Part shown: piece by piece, positions 46,202 to 58,559 of the stretch | How the letters are laid out: each line of letters starts with the position of its first letter | How positions within the stretch are numbered: position 1 is the stretch's first letter | Source of the DNA: Siphonodentalium dalli | Lineage: Eukaryota > Mollusca > Scaphopoda > Gadilida > Siphonodentaliidae | Length of the DNA: 64,000 bases | Assembly: GCA_032622095.1 (NCBI GenBank) | Contig: CP136063.1 | Coordinates: forward strand, 64,987,897-65,051,896 | Direction of reading: 5' to 3' | Program-made: the position numbers and the translations under genes | The notes under the pieces: model-generated | The model's input: the letters and a program-made list of their open reading frames with translations, nothing else | Database searches by the model: none | Told to the model about the DNA's origin: nothing

Positions 46202-47568
46202 TAGTCCAAGTCTTCTCGTACTAAAACTAGCTAAGATTTTGGGATGGAGAGATGCTAGTGTTTAGTCCGAGACCGCGCGCATAGCCTTCTTATGACACGA
46301 GTTACGCCCAGGATCTGTGGCGGGAATCTGTGGTGTATTTTACTCGATTTACCTAACAAAGCAATACATGATGCTATATACGTCGGAAAGAGTGACATCT
46401 TATGGTCAGAATGGTGTATAATAATCTAAATTAATGTTAAAAATACACATAGAATATTCCGGTTGATTGCCACAAACATCGTTGTTTTTTCTGTTTGTTT
46501 ACTTAACTGAAAGCCGAACTCAGGTTCCGAAGAACTTCGGCATTGTCAGGTGTTTGTTCTGAGTATTATAGTTTCAGTTTCTATATATAGCGCGGGGTTT
46601 TCCGAACAAAATGGTGAAAACCGATCGCCGCAAAGTCCAGTTTCCAATGTGCTTTGAGAACAATTCCCGCACTAAAAACTTAATGACATAATGGAGGATC
46701 AGAAAGGTAGTTTTGTTGACAATTTTCGCAAGCAACTTGTCAAAATTGGAGCAAATTAGAACTCTTGTGTCTGACTTGCCATGCGTGTGATTTTCATCCA
46801 TGTGCATTTTGACTTTTGTGTTGATAAAATAATCGGAGAACCGAATCACACAGTTTCGAAATATAGTTCTTCCGTTTTAGTGGGACTTTTCAAACTTAAG
46901 GTTAAAAATTTATACAAATTTTGTTAGATTTTTTGTGTGCTTAACAAGAGCAGTACATTGCTCTGTTCGCTTAGTATATATCTTAATTTCGCTGAAGTCC
47001 ACCAAATGTGGGAAATGTAGCACCATATTATTTATTCTAATGTTCGTTGTGTTTACACTGTTTTAAACTTTGAGAGGGTTGTAATTCCCCGTAATTTATT
47101 TAATGTATTACATTTATATCTTCAATGTTTAATTAATCTATTTATTTTTTATTTATTGACACACATAATTACGATTACAATGGAGAATTCATCGTAATTT
47201 GCGTTGTCAGTCGAAAATCTACGGAATATTTTCAACGGAAAATGCCGAACACAGTTCGCGAGGTCAACTGAGTTCGCATACTTTTAAAAATTTGTAAACA
47301 TTGCGGTAAATGTCTCTTTTCGCATTAAATTACCGCTTTCAATTCACAACTGATGTGGGGTTCAGATCAAATAGCATGTCTTCTGCGGAAAATATCTTTT
47401 ATTGTCGCAATTGTGATATTTTATTTCATATAATTGTGGTTTTATTTGAGCGGGTCATTAACGCTTAACTCGTGTCATAAGAAGGCTATGCGCGCGTTCT
47501 CGGACTAAACACTAGCATCTCTCCATCCCAAAATCTTAGCTAGTTTTAGTACGAGAAGACTTGGACTA
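46202..47568. mobile_element. Mutator-like non-autonomous element, 1367 bp (copy 1)
   Basis: 103-bp inverted ends (46202-46304 and 47466-47568), TAGTCCAAGTCTTCTCGTAC then TAAAACTAGCTAAG, nearly perfect. Perfect 9-bp flanking duplications GGTTCATTT at 46193-46201 and 47569-47577. Long inverted ends plus 9 bp are typical of Mutator-like elements. Non-coding; the 91-codon minus frame inside (MIRFSDYFINTKVKMHMDEN ..) has no recognised domain. Confidence 0.87.
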
Positions 47569-47659
47569 GGTTCATTTGTGTCAGAGCGACCCCATTGTGT
47601 AGATATGCGCGCGTGTATGTGAAAGCACATCACATTTCCCTTCATTTCCAGAGACGGTG

Positions 47660-48276
47660 GTAATTAAATGCAGTCGAACTCATTTAGTAAAATCCCTATA
47701 TTCTTATTTTCATTATACACAAACGATTTAGAGGATCATTTTAGAACCTATTTAGGGGTGGCTTCCAAATCTCCCGATTACAGAACAACTTAAATTTCGG
47801 TTACCTGAAGCTATTGTGTGTATTCGATGCAGACAACACAGTACTTATCTCGCATGCAAGGCACATTCTATTTACAACATATGCTCAATGGATATGCACA
47901 ATACTGTAATTACTGGAAGTTATCGATAAACAACACCAAAAGTAACGTCGTAGCATTTCGTAATAAATCGGACCAACGATGATTCATTCCTTACCAATTA
48001 TTGTACGGCTCTGACATTTTGGTTGTCGTCAATGTGGACCTGATAACCCGGGTGGAACTGTGGTTCTTGAAGTTTATTATTCGTCCCAAAACAACTATAC
48101 CCCATACGAGTATGGTATATGGTGACTCGGTTTGGTCCACATTGAAAGAAAAAAAGCAAAGAATTTGAATTTTTGGGCAAAACTTTTAACTGGCAAACAA
48201 ACGAAAATATGTTTTATGAATTATTGCTCATTGTACAGATGCAAGCGACGAACTGGTAATCAGAGACGTGGTCGAA
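47660..48276 (+). pseudogene. CR1-like LINE RT relic, truncated by the duplication
   Basis: Frame pieces FLFSLYTNDLEDHF, CVFDADNTVLISHAR (the YADDT box, decayed and shifted), YCNYWKLSINNTKSNVVAFR, then FWAKLLTGKQTKICFMNYCS. Several stops and shifts. The relic stops at the duplication joint (48276); its full version is in copy 2. Confidence 0.75.
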
Positions 48277-50887
48277 TATAACTGCCGTCAATTTGGTAAC
48301 ATTCTCGAGATTTTACGCCAAAATTCTATTCAAACAGACAAGGATGGATAACTCTATAATCAAGTGGGTAATAATAACGAATTTTTTACTATCTTCTGGG
48401 CCAGAAAGAATGCCCGATAATGAAAAATAATAGATTTCTAAAATCGATATCTAACAAATCTGAGCTTTGATGGGTGACTTCCTCGACTCGAATCAAATAT
48501 GTTTGACCCCCGAAGCCATTGAAATAGTAATTGAGAGGAGTTTTATCGGGTTGAGTACCTTTAAATATAAAATGTTGTTTTTATACATACATATATAGTT
48601 TGTCTGTCAATACCCACTAATTTGGACGAATACGCATATGAACTAGATATAATGTGAGTGCTGAATGGTCATGTTTCACTAATGAGATTTGCGCGGTGTG
48701 ATGAGATGATTACAACAGGCGGATTAGCAACAATGTATCACATTTTCGCTTAAACTTATGTAACTAAGCTCTGTTGTGTAATGTGTTTCACAACCCGCGC
48801 ACGGTTCATTTTAGTCCAAGTCTTCTCGTACTAAAACTAGCTAAGATTTTGGGATGGAGAGATGCTAGTGTTTAGTCCGAGACCGCGCGCATAGCCTTCT
48901 TATGACACGAGTTACGCCCAGGATCTGTGGCGGGAATCTGTGGTGTATTTTACTCGATTTACCTAACAAAGCAATACATGATGCTATATACGTCGGAAAG
49001 AGTGACATCTTATGGTCAGAATGGTGTATAATAATCTAAATTAATGTTAAAATTACACATAGAATATTCCGGTTGATTGCCACAAACATCGTTGTTTTTT
49101 CTGTTTGTTTACTTAACTGAAAGCCGAACTCAGGTTCCGAAGAACTTCGGCATTGTCAGGTGTTTGTTCTGAGTATTATAGTTTCCGTTTCTATATATAG
49201 CGCGGGGTTTTCCGAACAAAATGGTGAAAACCGATCGCCGCAAAGTCCAGTTTCCAATGTGCTTTGAGAACAATTCCCGCACTAAAAACTTAATGACATA
49301 ATGGAGGATCAGAAAGGTAGTTTTGTTGACAATTTTCGCAAGCAACTTGTCAAAATTGGAGCAAATTAGAACTCTTGTGTCTGACTTGCCATGCGTGTGA
49401 TTTTCATCCATGTGCATTTTGACTTTTGTGTTGATAAAATAATCGGAGAACCGAATCACACAGTTTCGAAATATAGTTCTTCCGTTTTAGTGGGACTTTT
49501 CAAACTTAAGGTTAAAAATTTATACAAATTTTGTTAGATTTTTTGTGTGCTTAACAAGAGCAGTACATTGCTCTGTTCGCTTAGTATATATCTTAATTTC
49601 GCTGAAGTCCACCAAATGTGGGAAATGTAGCACCATATTATTTATTCTAATGTTCGTTGTGTTTACACTGTTTTAAACTTTGAGAGGGTTGTAATTCCCC
49701 GTAATTTATTTAATGTATTACATTTATATCTTCAATGTTTAATTAATCTATTTATTTTTTATTTATTGACACACATAATTACGATTACAATGGAGAATTC
49801 ATCGTAATTTGCGTTGTCAGTCGAAAATCTACGGAATATTTTCAACGGAAAATGCCGAACACAGTTCGCGAGGTCAACTGAGTTCGCATACTTTTAAAAA
49901 TTTGTAAACATTGCGGTAAATGTCTCTTTTCGCATTAAATTACCGCTTTCAATTCACAACTGATGTGGGGTTCAGATCAAATAGCATGTCTTCTGCGGAA
50001 AATATCTTTTATTGTCGCAATTGTGATATTTTATTTCATATAATTGTGGTTTTATTTGAGCGGGTCATTAACGCTTAACTCGTGTCATAAGAAGGCTATG
50101 CGCGCGTTCTCGGACTAAACACTAGCATCTCTCCATCCCAAAATCTTAGCTAGTTTTAGTACGAGAAGACTTGGACTAGGTTCATTTGTGTCAGAGCGAC
50201 CCCATTGTGTAGATATGCGCGCGTGTATGTGAAAGCACATCACATTTCCCTTCATTTCCAGAGACGGTGGTAATTAAATGCAGTCGAACTCATTTAGTAA
50301 AATCCCTATATTCTTATTTTCATTATACACAAACGATTTAGAGGATCATTTTAGAACCTATTTAGGGGTGGCTTCCAAATCTCCCGATTACAGAACAACT
50401 TAAATTTCGGTTACCTGAAGCTATTGTGTGTATTCGATGCAGACAACACAGTACTTATATCGCATGCAAGGCACATTCTATTTACAACATATGCTCAATG
50501 GATATGCACAATACTGTAATTACTGGAAGTTATCGATAAACAACACCAAAAGTAACGTCGTAGCATTTCGTAATAAATCGGACCAACGATGATTCATTCC
50601 TTACCAATTATTGTACGGCTCTGAAATTTTGGTTGTCGTCAATGTGGACCTGATAACCCGGGTGGAACTGTGGTTCTTGAAGTTTATTATTCGTCCCAAA
50701 ACAACTATACCCCATACGAGTATGGTATATGGTGACTCGGTTTGGTCCACATTGAAAGAAAAAAAGCAAAGAATTTGAATTTTTGGGCAAAACTTTTAAC
50801 TGGCAAACAAACGAAAATATGTTTTATGAATTATTGCTCATTGTACAGATGCAAGCGACGAACTGGTAATCAGAGACGTGGTCGAAT
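48277..50887 (+). repeat. 2.61-kb tandem duplication, copy 2
   Basis: Starts TATAACTGCCGTCAATTTGG at the joint and ends GACGTGGTCGAAT, after which LINE sequence continues uninterrupted (GGACTGGGTTACTCGG). Copy 2 is therefore contiguous with the original right flank, and copy 1 with the original left flank. Confidence 0.95.
48812..50178. mobile_element. Mutator-like non-autonomous element (copy 2, by duplication)
   Basis: Same element as 46202-47568, offset by 2610 bp, with the same GGTTCATTT flanks at 48803-48811 and 50179-50187. Present through segmental duplication, not a second transposition. Confidence 0.9.
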
Positions 50888-51330
50888 GGACTGGGTTACT
50901 CGGATTAAAACATATTTTGTTTGTATCACACTTTATCCCAAATATCGAGTGGTTCAAATCTGTTACTAAATTGAAATTGCGTGATACATACCTCCAGGAA
51001 TGGTATGGATCTTTTAGTTCATCCAAATATGTGTTTTACCGTACAATCGAGACAACATTCGAATGTGAACCTTACCTTAACGTGATTAACCGTAAAGAAG
51101 TTGAAATTTTATCAAAATTCCGAACACGCAATCATCGATTACCAATAGATTGGCATGATATAGCGATGGATAATAGACTTTGTACACTATACAACAATGC
51201 AGTTGGTGACGAATTTCATGTACTATTAGTATGCGTTAAATTAGAACAGGAAATGCGGAAATATATAGCCAGTTACTCTTATACTAAACCTACGACAACT
51301 AAAATGTCTAGATATGTCCAGTTTTTCTAG
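50270..51330 (+). pseudogene. CR1-like LINE ORF2, RT to C-terminus relic
   Basis: The RT pieces listed for 47660-48276 are followed by an intact 150-codon frame at 50878-51330: EWTGLLGLKHILFVSHFIPN, KLKLRDTYLQEWYGSF, YLNVINRKEVEILSKFRTRN, HRLPI..WHDIAM, then NRLCTLYNNAVGDEFHVLLV C and a basic tail ending at TAG. The FR..NH.LPI...R.C..C....DE.H.L..C layout is the zinc-binding tail of CR1-type LINEs; here the second Cys of the knuckle is replaced (LCTLYN). Upstream frames contain stops, so it is inactive. Confidence 0.78.
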
Positions 51331-51577
51331 TTGAAGTTATTCTCTGCTAATCATTTGTAACCGTAACCGCAAAAACACATCGCATTTTTAAAACGACTTC
51401 CATATGTAACTGTAACCGCAAAAACACGGGTGGAACAAAAAACATGGCAAAAAATGGGTCGCATTTGTAACCGGATTACTGGTCTGAGCTGACACACGAC
51501 TTGTTACTGTTCGGACTTCCTAATGTAGCTGCAAATGTCAAAAATAAAATAGAGCGCATATGTAACGACAAAAAAGT

Positions 51578-51735
51578 CGGTAGCCGAGAGGTAGCGTACT
51601 GGTCTCTCGTGCTAGCGGACCTGGGATCGTATATAACCTAGCTGGTCAGGGTATTCTGACAAAAATCAGAACTCGGTCAGATACCAAGTCTGTCAGGCTG
51701 AAAAGTCTCATTCGAGATCACTGAATAAAGATCCG
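51578..51735 (+). mobile_element. SINE with tRNA-like head (probable)
   Basis: GTCGGTAGCCGAGAGGTAGC then GTACTGGTCTCTCGTGC fits a tRNA-type A box and anticodon arm. The expected B box is decayed (GGACCTGGGATCGTAT). A tail of about 90 bp (AACTCGGTCAGATACCAAGTC ..) ends near AATAAAG. No clear target duplication. Confidence 0.5.
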
Positions 51736-51898
51736 AATGCAAAATGCCGACTTTCCCCCATTACAACACTTGTCCAGGTATGTTGTCGTGGGTGCATGCA
51801 GCACGCTGTCCGATCGGGCGCGGACATTAATGGCTGACCCGTGTACACGCCTTGGTGTGTGCACGTTAAACAACGCTACTAGAGTCACCACAGGGTTA

Positions 51899-52665
51899 CA
51901 AGAAAATCATAGTCAGAAATAGTAACGCCACCAAGATCATATTATTAGCCATAAATATAAATTATAATATAATTATAATATAAACTAGCTTTCAAATTTC
52001 ATGTGGGAAATTTGCATACTTCCATATATCAAGTTTTAAGTTTCTCGTGTTATACATTACATTCTTAAACTGTTTTCTTTATTACACTAGCTGATATGGT
52101 CCGACTCCGTCCGGGCTGTTTCCCATCTGATTTCCGGCGAAAGGCGCGATTTGACCTTGAATTGACTATTTTGAAAGTCACGGTCAGGGTCATGATTTGA
52201 CCCGTCCAAACCCCCCCCCCCCCGGAGAAAAGTATCCCTAGGTGTCAAATTTCGTCGAAATTCGTCCGTTTTACCCGACTTGACCTTTAATTGACAATTT
52301 TGAAGGTCAGGGTCACGCCGAGGTCATGATTTGACCCGTTCAAAACACTCCCCGAACAAAAGTATCCCTAGGTATCAAATTTCGTCGAAATCCGTCCATT
52401 TTACCCAAATTGACCTTGCATTGACTGTTTTAAAGATCAAGGTCAGGTCGGGGTCAGATATGACACGTCCAATACACTCCCCGAACAAAGGTACCACTAG
52501 GTATCAAATTTCGTCGAAATCCGTCCGTTTACCCCATTTGACCTTGAATTGACCATTTTGAAGGTCAAAGTCACGATTTGATCCGTCCAAAACATTTCCC
52601 GGACACAAGTACCCCTAAGTATAAAATTACGTCGAAATCTATGGAAAGCCGCAGAAGACATGCTA
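51899..52665 (+). repeat. GGTCAAGGTCA-module repeat (copy 2)
   Basis: Starts CAAGAAAATCATAGTCAG as at 12124, with the same leader (ACCAAGATCATATTATTAGC), head (CCGACTCCGTCCGGGCTG) and about four modules. Slightly longer leader than copy 1. Confidence 0.8.
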
Positions 52666-53149
52666 GTTGCCAATTGCTAGTTATACGACGCACGACTTGT
52701 CGCGGTTTTTTAAAGGTGTTTCAGGGTGTTTCAAACTAGGAGATAGTAGTATTCTGCGTTTCAAATGGTGATGAATTATAGTATTTTATTCAAATGTTAT
52801 GGCATAAATTGTTGCTAAAACCGTATATACTATATACTAAAAAATCGATGACTCGAAAATTAAGTGGGCCTTTAAACAAAGTCACAATTGCAGTTAGGTT
52901 CATCTCATATTCGTCTATTCAGCGATATTCTGCTGCGCAGTTTGTTATAGCCTCCAGTATTCATTAAGCGTTATGGCCCTACTGTTATAATCCGCATTTA
53001 GCTGGTGTATTCTTGCCTCTGAGATTATTGAGATATTACGTCACACGTATTGACATTAAATATCATGGAACCATAGCAATTGTTTGGGCTGCGTGGCGTG
53101 AATATGTGATGAGAAATAAGATCATACGTCATGACATTAAACTCAAGAA
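52666..53149. other. no recognisable gene
   Basis: AT-rich spacer; nothing recognised. Confidence 0.5.
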
Positions 53150-53810
53150 AACCGGCGAAAACAGAACAAAATCACATTTAATGTTTTAAGTTATTTCCTT
53201 CATAAAAAGTGTCTTCGTGATAATGAACCCTCTCAATACTTTAGAATATAGAATTACCCTTAAAATAACAAAAACCTTCGGAATAGCGAACTTTCGGAAT
53301 AGTGAACCTTCGGAATAGCGAACATTCAGAGAACCTTCGGAATAGTGGACCTTCGGGACAGCGAACCTTTGGAATAGAGACATGCTCCCCAATATTCATA
53401 TTATATGCCCAGAGTTCAAAGGTATGAGCCCATAAATTTCTAAATTTGGCCCTTAAAATATTGAACCCCAAATTGGAGCCCGCACAGAACAGAACTTAAG
53501 TCAACTGTACCTGAGTCATGTCCCAATGCTGGAGGGTCCATATATACCGCAACATTCATGTTATATGACAAGAATTCAAAGATATGGGGCCACGTAATGG
53601 CATTAAATCTCAAGAAAAACCGCGAGAGCAAAACAAAATCACATTTAATGTTTAAGTTTTTTCCTTCACAAAAAGAATCTTCGTGATAATGAACCCTCTC
53701 AATACTTTAGAATATAGAATTAACCTTAAAATAACAAAAACTTTCGGAATAGAGAACCTTCGGAATAGCGAACCTTCGGAATAGTGGACCTTCGGGATAG
53801 AGACTTGTCC
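53150..53810 (+). repeat. 466-bp tandem duplication with CCTTCGGAATAGCGAA short repeats
   Basis: AATCACATTTAATGTTT, GATAATGAACCCTCTC and AATACTTTAGAATATAGAAT occur at 53165-53255 and again about 466 bp on. Each is followed by short repeats of CCTTCGGAATAG(C/T)GAA (about seven at 53272-53380, four at 53740-53800). Confidence 0.8.
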
Positions 53811-53995
53811 CCCAATTACACCGGTGGCGTAAACACATGTGCTAATCTGTGTCGGACTATCGTGACTCTATCGGTACGGTTTACTCAAGTACAAAATACC
53901 TAATCACCCATAATGCATTCGCTCATTGGTCCACGCGTAAATAAAATTACCAAAACATCTTACACCTGTGGCGTAAATAACGTTACTCGGCCGTG
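53811..53995 (+). repeat. dispersed repeat pair with 12816-13265
   Basis: ACATGTGCTAATCTGTGTCG, GTGACTCTATCGGTACGG, TAATCACCCATAATGCA and CACC.GTGGCGTAAAT shared with the earlier copy. Confidence 0.55.
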
Positions 53996-56900
53996 GTAGC
54001 ACCTGGACCTCCACATAATCTCCACCACATTGAGGGCGATTGAGTATCAAGTAGACACAGACAACTAGTTACAAATGCGTCGTATTTATTTCTGCACCAA
54101 AATCTGCCATATATAAAAATGTCCCAACTGATTAACATCATTGTGCGCAACACATGTAAGTTCCTTCTCTTAATGAACCGTACGTTAGACAAGACATGTT
54201 CCTATTTCCTCGTATAATTACACTGAGGGCCCCCGAGCCCCCACCATCATGACAAAGTTTCGATCAAATTGTCGTACGAGGACTATTCCCTTTAGTTCCT
54301 CGCTGAAATAGTTGAGGACGATTCTCCCCCATAATTATTCATTTTTTCCAATTTCTCTGTTGAAAATTATCAAACAGGCACATACGTTGTGATCATATCG
54401 GCGGACCGATCTCCTTCCAATCACAAATATATGTACCTTTATGTTATAAAATATTGTGCATTGTCATATCTCATCGTGTTTAATGTAACTTGTGAACTGT
54501 ATATTATGTATGCTGTATATTGTGTTGGGAGAAGAGCGGCACAACGTTACGTTTTTGTATTTCTTGATACTGTATGTTATACAGTTTATAAGAATAAACA
54601 TATATATAATTTGAGCGTGTGTAAACACTAAGGTTCAAATGTGTCTTGTTCTCACACTGGAACGGCATCATGTAGAATAAAGATATAGGGAGTGTTGGGG
54701 TGGGGCTAACCCCAGGATGGTCAAATGGACCGAAATGTCTATTCCTTCACCCCCCCCCCATCTTAGACCTTTATTGAACATACATATACAAAGGGAAAAG
54801 GGGAAAGAAGCATTTTTTTGTGGACAAAATCTTCTTCCTTCCGTCGCTGGAATCCAGACGAAGGGGTGTTTAACCCCCTGGCACACTGTAGGTTGGTGGT
54901 AGCTGCAGGCGGTGCACTCCTGGTAGATGTTATCCGAAGTCCGAGCTGCTCCTCTGGGGTGTTTGACGTGATGGTGTGGTCAAATCCAAGGAAAAGAAGG
55001 CCAGCTGGAAGTCGTCCGGATATCCTGGTAACTTTTATCCAGCAGCTCCTATCTTCTCCTGGCATCATCCCCGTTGACTTCCCGAAGGGCATCTTCCCTC
55101 GCTGGTCTCGATCCGAAGTCCAAGTCTCCGACTCTGGTGAACCATTAGCAGGAGACGGCAGAGATTCCAGCGAAGTACTGTGCCCTCCATTCTGTGGAAC
55201 ACAGCTCCTTTGTGGAAGCTATTTACCACTCCGAGTGATAATCGTGCCATATTACATATATGCTCATTTGTATATACGTACATGTCAGTTCAGTTGTGTG
55301 TCGCCATATTAAAGTGTCAAGTATGTGTGATAACACTTAACACGTCTGTCCTTATTGATGTTAATAAAAATATGACACACACGCCAGTTCCAAATTACTG
55401 TGAGATATTCCGTTTTTAACTATTTGACAGCTTGATTTCAAAATTCGATTGTCATTTTTTTTTTAATCCATATTAAGCCCCTTCTCCCAATCCCTGCAAT
55501 CCGCTATGTTTCAGCTCATCTAGATAGAGGGCTTCTCGTCAGCCCGATAACCGACTCCCACTATATTTGACCAATGAAATTAACAACCCCAATATTCAAT
55601 GTACTTATTGATAAAAAAAACTGGAATAAATTAATTATATGAGTAGTCGAATATAAATTGTACTGTGTTGAATGATTCACGCCCGTTTTAACAATATAGA
55701 CATACCTAAATACCAATATACATTTTGTTTTACCGGATAACAAAACAGACGTCTCATACATGCTTTCGTGTGTCATGACGATTTGTCGCGGCTCTCGAAC
55801 TGGAATGCCATCCTTGGGCCTGCCACTGGGTGACATTCCAGGTCTCGAGCGGGCGACAAATCCCCGTTTCTATTGAGGGCGCAGATGACAACTGCATATT
55901 ATGTTATGTGCCATACTAAGAACAACATTAATAAATAACGCTCTTTGTTATTCTGTATTCCCAGATAAACAATAGTCTGGTCGTTGAGACTCGATTTTGA
56001 GGTGAACCTAGGACAAATAGTTGACAGGCTGTTTTGGTGTCATTTTGTCAGGGGTAGGTTCTGTGGTACAATGTATTTGAAATTCGCTTTGTGGAAAATG
56101 TTCTACATATCTTTGAATTAGGGTCTTAATTATGGTTTTTGGTGTCAATTTTGCAGTTGAAACTGATGGAAAGAAACGCCCACACGTGAACACATTTGCT
56201 ATCCTTTTGACATTTGGTGTTTTTGAGTATGACAATACTCATACAATAACATACCCAAAACTCCCAAGAATTCCATAATGGGGTAAGTCCTCATGTTTTT
56301 GGTCAAAATACTGGAAAATGTAAAAAAAATGGTGAAATTTGGAATTTTGTTAATAAACAAACCTGCCAACCATAAACGCTCAGTCGAGTTCCCTGATTAC
56401 CAAGATGTGACCCAATATTAACATATCCAAAATCGGCAAGCGTTTTTTTTTGGAATAAAAATGAAGAAAATATGTAAGAAATGGTGAAAATTGGAATTTT
56501 TGTCCAGGAAGTAGGTCGGTCAACGTTCGTCCCCAACTGGGGCCCCAGTGTTAAACATGATCCATTGTTTGTTTGTAAAGATGTCTGCCCAAACTATCTG
56601 GACGCAGACATGTGATCGTGCATGTACAAGGTAATTTGCCGGCCATTTCCTGGAGTGTACTACCACTACCTCTAAATTATTAAATATGCAGCAAAAATGC
56701 TTTATTCTTGTTGCCATAGCATATGTCTGCCATTTCTTGCATAAGTTGACTGTAAATCTATAAAATGGCGAATCCTAATCAGTTGCAATAAGTCATATCA
56801 CGAGGAGTTGACAATTTGGTGTCTAAAAAGCTTTCAAAATGACAGCGAAAATGGCAATCGGAAGTGAACAATTGAAGTGTTTTGTTTTTGTTGATTTTTT

Positions 56901-57107
56901 TGTGCTAAATCTTACTATATAAAATAAATGTATCCAATATATACTAGTAGTCATATATGCCACCATACGAGTTTCCAAATCCACCCGCTAGTTTCGTAGT
57001 ACATAATGAGTATCATAAACCACCTACATGTAACGAGTACGCCAAACCACACACAGAGTTACAAAACCAAAAACCCAAAAACAATCATATGAGTATCTCA
57101 ATCTATA
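53996..57107. other. no confident gene
   Basis: A 164-codon frame at 54818-55312 lies in a mildly GC-rich block but has no motif, and comparable frames exist on the other strand, so it is not called. CACACTTTG.. spacers and microsatellite AT runs otherwise. 56000-56850 contains vaguely repeated ATATCCAAAATCGGCAA-type motifs, also seen in the 4920-9768 element. Confidence 0.4.
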
Positions 57108-57120
57108 CGACGGGCGCCCC

Positions 57121-57418
57121 CAAATGTTTGTTTGTTTATGTTTATTTATTATATGGTTTATCGTCGTTCTAGCCGCTATGCCACACACGACGTTGTCAAT
57201 TTTACGGGTGGAGGAAAGACCACGCAGAGGCTTAATTTCACCGAGGAATTGTTCCACTTCGTGTAGAAACCATCGACCCCCGGAAAGCAACTGACAGCCC
57301 AGATACACGATACCGGTCACCCTCCCTATGACGGGGTTCGAACCAACTTCGTCAGCGCTGGACGGCCTGTGACGGCGTAATGTACCTGGCACTCTACCGA
57401 CTGGACCACCGGGCGCCC
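57121..57418 (-). mobile_element. tRNA-derived SINE, full length, 298 bp
   Basis: The minus strand starts GGGGCGCCCGGTGGTCCAGT then CGGTAGAG (A box) and has a perfect B box GGTTCGAACCC about 60 nt on, so the head is tRNA-derived. About 170 bp of body (GGGTCGATGGTTTCTACACG ..) and an A-rich end (AATAAATAAACATAAACAA) follow. Flanked by 13-bp direct repeats CGACGGGCGCCCC at 57108-57120 and 57419-57431. RNA polymerase III transcription is expected from the boxes; movement depends on a LINE. Confidence 0.85.
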
Positions 57419-57489
57419 CGACGGGCGCCCCAAATCCAAATATTGTTCCAAACCATTGGAGGGGTATTCCCCAAACTAGTTTCACAAAC

Positions 57490-57929
57490 CACTCGACTGA
57501 TGTAGGCTAATGTAGGTAATGCCCCAAACGATACCCAACGGTATCACAACCCACACATATAGTCCTCCAAACGATACTCAACGGTATCCCAACCCACACA
57601 TATAGTCCCCCAAACCGAGCATCCCAATGCACATAACCAGTGTCCAAAATCTACGAGTGTCTCAAACCACTGAATGTGAACAAACCACAAAACTGGTGCC
57701 CCAAAACCACACAACTGAAGTCACAAATCACCCAGCTGGTGACCCAAACCATAAAACTAGTGCCCCAAAACCACCAACTGAAGTCACAAATCACCCAGCT
57801 GGTGACCCAAACCATAAAACTAGCATCACAAACCATTCAATAAGTTCCATATCCAAACAACTGGACATGTCTTACAAACCAACTACATGTACATGTACTA
57901 TTTCAGACGACCATGTGAGCTGCTTATGA
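57490..57929 (+). repeat. minisatellite of CAAACCAC-type units, including a 66-bp period
   Basis: AACGATACCCAACGGTATC.CAACCCACACATATAGTCC occurs twice at 57526-57610. Then AACTGAAGTCACAAATCACC / CAGCTGGTGACCCAAACC recurs with a 66-bp period at 57700-57835. The surrounding sequence (56960-57110) is a diverged version. Frames here are repeat-derived. Confidence 0.8.
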
Positions 57930-58520
57930 AACCATCCAATGTGTGCCATTTTCAATAAATTCCGGTAATAACAACGATCTAATATCGATAATAAATGGAA
58001 AATAAGTAATTTGAGTCGAAGATGTATTCTGTAAATGTTCAGGTTAATAGGCTATCTTAAAATCAAAGTTAGTAATTTGATATAAATTAAATTTATGGCT
58101 GGAGCCATAAAATGGCGTAAATTAAATTACGAATTTCCGTTTACATGATGTAATCAAATTAATTGAGGGATAGTGGATATATAAACACGTGGCACACACG
58201 ATCGTTTAAAACATTATGCTGATACGAGGAGAATACTCAAGCCACTAATTGACTAGCGATGATACAATAACTTTTATGAGTATATGGAACTAGTATGCAT
58301 ATAATATAACTTGTATTTGATACTTTGGTTGAACACTGTACAAAAATATTTGGACATGGGTTTTGTATTTTTGCATTGCGGTAAATTTGCCACCCGTAAG
58401 TTGCCCGTAACACATCTTCGTACTCAACAGACTTTCAAATAATGGAAAACTGTTAGCTTATTCTACGACTCAGAGACAATAGAAACCAACAAGAACATTT
58501 GAGTACAGTATCCCATTAAC
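57930..58520 (-). mobile_element. MITE with TAAAGGGGTACTGT-type ends (copy B, inverted)
   Basis: Reverse-orientation relative of 11153-11746: GTACTCAACAGACTTTCAAAT, ACGAGGAGAATACTCAAGCC, TTATGGCTGGAGCCATAAAA and GATCTAATATCGAT match. The end near 58518 reads TACAGTATCCCATTAA. The other terminal repeat is eroded. Confidence 0.75.
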
Positions 58521-58559
58521 CAAAATATGGTTCGATATCTTTGATGGATGGTTTTGTAC

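Larger units (their letters stand above)
45666..48276 (+). repeat. 2.61-kb tandem duplication, copy 1
   Basis: Repeated almost identically at 48277-50887. The left junction is ACTTATAACTGCC, the right junction is GTGGTCGAAT|ATAACTGCC. Few differences are visible: one fewer T in copy 2 near 48675, ATCTCG/ATATCG at 47853/50463, GACATT/GAAATT at 48013/50623. It contains the right part of a MITE, a Mutator-like MITE and a LINE RT relic. Confidence 0.95.

Noticed and set aside
54530-54670. Possible LTR starting TGTTGGGAGAAGAGCGGC
   Set aside because: No second copy of the sequence and no gag-pol in the window.
54818-55312. 164-codon plus-strand ORF
   Set aside because: No motif, competing frames on the other strand, and a non-repeat but low-evidence context; could be a fragment of an unknown element.
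57345-57418. A functional tRNA gene on the minus strand
   Set aside because: A and B boxes are good, but the cloverleaf does not close and the sequence continues into a SINE body with target duplications.
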